Shown here in pieces: positions 34,158 through 36,602 of a stretch of 36,602 nucleotides of DNA. Positions within the stretch are counted from its first letter, which is position 1; each line of letters begins with the position of its first letter. A model generated the notes under the pieces. The model made no database searches. It saw nothing but the letters and a program-made list of their open reading frames with translations, and was not told the origin of the DNA. The position numbers and the translations under genes are program-made. The DNA comes from Aeromonas fluvialis (GTDB taxonomy: Bacteria; Pseudomonadota; Gammaproteobacteria; Enterobacterales; Aeromonadaceae): the NCBI RefSeq assembly GCF_000819885.1, contig NZ_CDBO01000076.1:1-36602 (forward strand). Reading direction: 5' to 3'.

Positions 34158-35882
34158 ATGACCTGGCAACAATTCCTGGTGCTGGGTCTGCTGGCTGCTC
34201 TCGTAGCCCTGCTGATCCAGGGCAAACTCCGCCCGGCGCTGCTCTTCTCGGGCGCCGTGCTCATCACCTACCTGAGCGGGCTGGCGGATATCAATGCCGT
34301 GGTGGCGGGCTACACCAACAGTGCCCTGCTGACGCTGGTGCTGTTGCTGCTGGTGTCGCTGGCGGTGGAGAAGACCCGCATCATGAGCTGGTTCGCCAAT
34401 CTGGTGGGCACGGGTTCATTCAACAAGGTGCTGGTGAAGGTGTGGTTCTCCACTGCCTTCCTGTCCGCCTTCGTCAACAATACCGCCGTGGTGGCCTCCA
34501 TGCTGGGAGCGGTCAAACGCAACCCCAACCATGCGCCGTCGCGGCTGCTGCTGCCCATGTGCTTTGCGGCGACCTTTGGCGGGGTGCTGACCCTGATCGG
34601 CACCTCCACCAACCTGATCGTCAACAGCTTCCTCATCAAGATGGGGGCGCCGCCGCTCGGCATGTTCGACTTCTTTATGGTGGGTGCGGGCACCCTGCTG
34701 ACCGGTCTGGTGGCTGTGCTGCTGTTTGCCCGTCACCTGCCGGAGCAGGATACCGAGATGAGCCGAGAATCCGGCTACTTTCTCGAAGCCAAGGTGGGCG
34801 CCGGTTCACCGCTGGCGGGGCGCAGCGTCAAGGAGAACGGCCTGCGCAGCCTGAAAAGCCTCTATCTGGCGGAAATCATTCGCGGTGAGCAGGTGATCTG
34901 CCCGGTCCAGCCGGAACACGAGCTGCATGAGGGCGATGTGCTGCTCTTTTGCGGCGATGTGGAGAGCGTCGGCGTGTTGCAGGAGATGAAGGGGCTGGAT
35001 CTCTACGGCCAGCACCGCCTCAACGGCCAGCATCTGGTGGAGGTGATCGTCAGCCATAGCTCGCGGCTGGTGGGTCAGACCATCAAGGATGCCGAATTTC
35101 GCACCCACTTCGATGCGGTGGTATTGGCGGTGCGCCGCGGCGAAACCCAGCTTACCGGCGGCCTCGGCCAGATTGAGCTGCACGCCGGTGATACCCTGCT
35201 GCTGGCCCCCGGCCCCCAGTTCGCCCGCAACAAGTCGCTGGGGCGGGAATTTGTGGTGGTGAGCGGGCTGGAAGCCTCCACCCGCCTCGATGGCAAGCGC
35301 AGCGCCGCCGTGGTGCTGGGGTTTCTCGGGGTGTTGGCGCTCTCGGTATTCGAGCTGGTGCCGCTGTTCAAGGGGTTGCTGTTGATGCTGGTGGCGCTGC
35401 TGCTCACCCGCATTCTGACCCTGGACGAGATCCGCCGCCGCTTTCCGCTGGATATCTGGCTGGTGGTGGGCGGGGCGCTGGCCATCGCCGATCAGCTGGA
35501 AAAGAGCGGACTGGCCAAGCTTATCGCCGACTGGCTGATGGGGGAGTTCAACGGTGCCAGCCCCATCATCGCCTTCGTGGGTATCTATCTGTTTACGCTG
35601 GTGCTGACCGAGCTGATGAGCAACAACGCCGCCGCCGCGCTGGCCTTCCCCATGGGTTACCAGCTGGCGCTCAGTATGGATGTCTCGACCATGCCGTTTA
35701 TTCTGGCGGTGCTGTTCGGGGCAAGCTCCAGCTTTATCCTGCCCTACGGCTACCAGACCAACCTGATGGTCTATGCCGCGGGCAACTACAAGATGCCGGA
35801 CTACCTCAAGCTGGCCCTGCCGGTCTCGCTGGCCTATAGCCTTGGGGTGATTGTGATGGTGCCCCTGCTGTTTCCGTTTTAA
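34158..35882 (+). CDS. SLC13-family permease with two RCK_C domains, probable sulfate transporter
   Basis: A 574-residue inner-membrane protein. Two membrane halves (about 5-200 and 390-570) of the DASS/CitMHS type flank a soluble region (about 205-370) with two TrkA-C/RCK_C domains (AKVGAGSPLAGRSVKENGL..., VSHSSRLVGQTIKDAEF...). Family motifs are SAFVNNTAVVA with IGTSTNLIVNSF and, in the second half, LTELMSNNAAAALAFP with LPYGYQTNLMVY. These are the helix-hairpin Ser-Asn-Thr ion/substrate sites. Homologues of this architecture, encoded in cys operons, import sulfate (Na+ or H+ coupled). The start is set by AAGGAG before 34158, four bases after cysN; cysC follows 28 bp on. The substrate is inferred from context only. 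Confidence 0.88.
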   Translation: MTWQQFLVLGLLAALVALLIQGKLRPALLFSGAVLITYLSGLADINAVVAGYTNSALLTLVLLLLVSLAVEKTRIMSWFANLVGTGSFNKVLVKVWFSTAFLSAFVNNTAVVASMLGAVKRNPNHAPSRLLLPMCFAATFGGVLTLIGTSTNLIVNSFLIKMGAPPLGMFDFFMVGAGTLLTGLVAVLLFARHLPEQDTEMSRESGYFLEAKVGAGSPLAGRSVKENGLRSLKSLYLAEIIRGEQVICPVQPEHELHEGDVLLFCGDVESVGVLQEMKGLDLYGQHRLNGQHLVEVIVSHSSRLVGQTIKDAEFRTHFDAVVLAVRRGETQLTGGLGQIELHAGDTLLLAPGPQFARNKSLGREFVVVSGLEASTRLDGKRSAAVVLGFLGVLALSVFELVPLFKGLLLMLVALLLTRILTLDEIRRRFPLDIWLVVGGALAIADQLEKSGLAKLIADWLMGEFNGASPIIAFVGIYLFTLVLTELMSNNAAAALAFPMGYQLALSMDVSTMPFILAVLFGASSSFILPYGYQTNLMVYAAGNYKMPDYLKLALPVSLAYSLGVIVMVPLLFPF

Positions 35883-35910
35883 GGCGTGAGCGCCAATCAA
35901 GGAGTGTTGG

Positions 35911-36504
35911 ATGAGCAATATCGTGTGGCACAACCATGCCGTCGACAAACAGAGCCGGGCTGAATTGAAAGGGCAAAAGCCCCTGGTGCTCTGGTTTACC
36001 GGGCTCTCGGGGGCGGGCAAATCGACTCTGGCGGGGGCGCTGGAGCAGGCGCTAGCGGCACAAGGCAAGCACACCTATCTGCTGGATGGGGACAATGTAC
36101 GCCACGGTCTCTGCGGCGATCTCGGTTTCGATGATGCTGCCCGTCAGGAGAATATCCGCCGGGTCGGCGAAGTGGCAAAGCTGATGGTGGATGCGGGCCT
36201 TATCGTGCTCACCGCCTTTATCTCGCCGTTCCGTGCCGAGCGGGAGCTGGTGCGCAACCTCTTGGGGCCTGACGAGTTTGTCGAGGTCTTTGTCGATGCA
36301 CCGCTCGCCGTCTGTGAAGAGCGCGACCCCAAGGGGCTCTATAAAAAAGCGCGGGCAGGGGAAATTCGCAACTTTACCGGTATCGACTCCGCCTATGAGG
36401 CCCCAGAGCAACCGGAAATCCATCTGCTTAATGCCGGTAAACCGGTGGAGGTTATGGTGGAGGAGTTGTTGACTGCGCTAAGGCTGCGAGGGTTGATCGA
36501 CTAA
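35911..36504 (+). CDS. cysC: adenylyl-sulfate kinase CysC
   Basis: A 197-residue APS kinase that phosphorylates adenosine 5'-phosphosulfate to PAPS with ATP. The P-loop is GLSGAGKST (31-39). [15 protein letters not shown] binds APS, and the [14 protein letters not shown] and [10 protein letters not shown] segments form the lid and substrate pocket. The [14 protein letters not shown] helix is typical. Length matches E. coli CysC (201). AAGGAG precedes the start. It is the last gene of the cysG-cysD-cysN-permease-cysC unit, followed by a strong terminator. The later genes cysH and cysIJ are outside the window. Confidence 0.97.
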   Translation: MSNIVWHNHAVDKQSRAELKGQKPLVLWFTGLSGAGKSTLAGALEQALAAQGKHTYLLDGDNVRHGLCGDLGFDDAARQENIRRVGEVAKLMVDAGLIVLTAFISPFRAERELVRNLLGPDEFVEVFVDAPLAVCEERDPKGLYKKARAGEIRNFTGIDSAYEAPEQPEIHLLNAGKPVEVMVEELLTALRLRGLID

Positions 36505-36530
36505 GGTGCGTTTGCACATATCGAGTAGTG

Positions 36531-36566
36531 ATAAACAAGGGGGGCATTTGCCCCCTTGTTTATTCT
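36531..36566 (+). terminator. intrinsic terminator of the cys operon
   Basis: ATAAACAAGGGGG (36531-36543) pairs with CCCCCTTGTTTAT (36551-36563) around a 7-nt loop and runs into TCTC. The A+T outer stem may allow some action on the other strand. Confidence 0.8.
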
Positions 36567-36602
36567 CATTCACCGTCAAAAAGCAACCTGATTACCCATG
36601 AT

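Noticed and set aside
31469..34267. A 932-codon open frame on the minus strand opposite cysD and cysN
   Set aside because: It lies entirely antisense to cysDN, whose products match their families over full length. The antisense protein is rich in His, Leu, Val and Gln with no recognisable domain, a common artefact of codon bias in G+C-rich genes.
34806..36074. A 422-codon open frame antisense to the SLC13 permease and cysC
   Set aside because: Same artefact: low-complexity His/Gln-rich translation opposite two well-supported genes.

Overview
The window is a G+C-rich chromosomal segment from a gammaproteobacterium, most likely Aeromonas. The inference rests on the gene set (gapA beside yeaD, a malQ-glgB-glgX cluster, nadA beside a chemotaxis receptor, an nfeD-qmcA pair), protein sequences close to the enteric and Vibrio relatives, and tight spacing with good Shine-Dalgarno sites. 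I see no insertion sequence, prophage, CRISPR array, tRNA or rRNA. Nearly all the DNA is intact housekeeping or accessory-metabolic genes, so most of the interest lies in regulatory DNA between genes.

Positions 1-6314 hold small single-gene units: a truncated 2-oxoglutarate/Fe(II) oxygenase, a DUF2799 lipoprotein, a YbhA-type HAD phosphatase, an Lrp/AsnC regulator, two small envelope proteins, a NUDT15-like Nudix hydrolase, a CHR-family transporter preceded by PhoB-box-like repeats, and msrB. Positions 6383-12988 (minus strand) are the alpha-glucan cluster malQ, glgB, glgX. Positions 13340-16432 carry gapA and yeaD, convergent with nadA. Positions 16572-20122 carry a chemotaxis receptor, convergent with the nfeD-qmcA pair.

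Positions 20287-30110 form a nitrate assimilation cluster on the plus strand: nasA (Mo nitrate reductase), nasT (ANTAR antiterminator), nrtA-nrtB-nrtC (nitrate ABC importer), nirB-nirD (siroheme nitrite reductase). Sigma-54-type -24/-12 elements precede nasA and nasT. Intrinsic terminators sit in the leader of nasA and between nasT and nrtA. The second terminator is overlapped by a tandem hexaloop hairpin resembling an ANTAR target. The suggested logic is nitrogen limitation (sigma-54/NtrC) for initiation and nitrate (NasT) for read-through. The NasT here has a degenerate receiver-like half, and no nasS lies beside it.

Positions 30261-36504 form a sulfate assimilation operon: cysG, cysD, cysN, an SLC13/RCK permease and cysC, closed by a strong terminator. 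CysG makes the siroheme needed by NirB, so it joins the nitrogen and sulfur blocks functionally. An 11-bp inverted repeat upstream of cysG is the likely regulatory site.
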